Below are positions 5,548-5,672 of a DNA stretch of 5,672 nucleotides, in pieces. Under the pieces are notes generated by a model that was given only the letters and a program-made list of their open reading frames with translations, was not told the DNA's origin and did not search any database. Made by a program: the position numbers and the translations under genes. Origin of the DNA: Bacillota bacterium (GTDB lineage Bacteria > Bacillota > Clostridia > Christensenellales > CALWSW01). The stretch is taken from NCBI GenBank assembly GCA_023402915.1, contig JAEYFO010000267.1:1-5672 (forward strand), in the 5' to 3' direction. Numbering within the stretch: the first letter of the stretch is position 1; the number at the start of each line of letters is the position of its first letter.

Positions 5548-5565
5548 AAAATGGGTCGGTGGAAG
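5533..5565. repeat. Perfect 9-bp inverted repeat between divergent genes
   Basis: CTTCCACCG (5533-5541) is the exact reverse complement of CGGTGGAAG (5557-5565), with 15 bases between. The minus-strand -35 box lies in the spacer, so a protein bound to both arms would cover that promoter and the predicted nadD transcription start. As RNA it could form a hairpin at the very 5' end of the nadD message. Read leftward it is followed by TATTTTTTATT, so a terminator on that strand is also possible. Confidence 0.6.
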
Positions 5566-5598
5566 CAGTTTGATTTTTGACACGACGGAGGCGGTTTC

Positions 5599-5672
5599 AT
5601 GCAGCAGGGTTCTTTCGCCAAAACGCCGGCGCGGCTGGGCGTGCTGGGCGGTTCGTTCGACCCGGTCCATCA
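5599..5672 (+). CDS. nadD: Probable nicotinate-nucleotide adenylyltransferase, N-terminal fragment
   Basis: Only 24 complete codons are present before the window ends. Residues 13-24 read LGVLGGSFDPVH, the first strand and the phosphate-binding motif of nucleotidyltransferases. GGSFDPVH, with H rather than T after the V, fits NadD (GGTFDPIHxGH) better than CoaD (GSFDPVTxGH). NadD adenylates nicotinate mononucleotide in NAD synthesis. The ATG at 5599 has GGAGG (5587-5591) 7 bases upstream. The start gives about 10 residues more before the first strand than many NadD proteins have. The upstream neighbour is the divergent membrane-protein gene rather than obgE or yhbY, which often precede nadD in Firmicutes. 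Confidence 0.85.
   Translation, partial: MQQGSFAKTPARLGVLGGSFDPVH

Noticed and set aside
5577..5582. Perfect TTGACA just upstream of nadD
   Set aside because: A -10 box would have to fall at about 5600-5605, inside the nadD coding sequence, and the sequence there is not AT-rich. It cannot serve nadD.

Overview
The window reads as an ordinary chromosomal stretch of a Gram-positive anaerobe, most likely a relatively G+C-rich member of the Clostridia (Oscillospiraceae- or Christensenellales-like). The reasons are AGGAGG-type ribosome binding sites, sigma-A style promoters in AT-rich gaps, a Rex repressor with the clostridial-style QIRQDFNCFGGFGQQGYGY DNA-recognition segment, and a short single-chain aconitase. 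The taxonomic call is inference; no rRNA or other marker is present.

Layout, left to right. (1) Positions 1-102, minus strand: the first 34 codons of an exported protein, essentially a complete signal peptide. (2) Positions 103-449: a divergent regulatory gap with a good minus-strand promoter, a 12-bp direct repeat with an 18-bp period, and a plus-strand promoter. (3) Positions 450-968: a flavin reductase-like FMN-binding protein. (4) A consensus promoter at 989-1018 drives a complete aconitase gene (1064-2995), followed by rex (3045-3668) and, 4 nt later, a YjbQ-family gene (3673-4068). These three are probably one transcription unit. (5) Positions 4069-4461: a mostly gene-free gap between converging genes, with an intrinsic terminator at 4326-4360 that can work in both directions. 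(6) Positions 4462-5355, minus strand: an unrecognised four-helix membrane protein with a soluble central domain that may be a degenerate restriction-endonuclease-like fold. (7) Positions 5356-5598: a second divergent gap in which the -10 elements for the two directions overlap, next to a perfect 9-bp inverted repeat. (8) Positions 5599-5672: the first 24 codons of a probable nadD, cut by the window edge.

How the genes fit together: aconitase carries an oxygen-labile [4Fe-4S] cluster and makes isocitrate for 2-oxoglutarate and glutamate synthesis. Rex senses the NADH/NAD+ ratio, NadD makes NAD precursors and the flavin reductase relative is a redox flavoprotein. A redox/NAD theme is visible, but common regulation is inference, and I could not find a convincing Rex operator in the window. 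I see no mobile element, CRISPR array, tRNA, rRNA, toxin-antitoxin or defence module. The points most worth a second look are the unknown membrane protein and its overlapping divergent promoter, the direct repeat in front of the flavin reductase, and the co-location of acn, rex and yjbQ.
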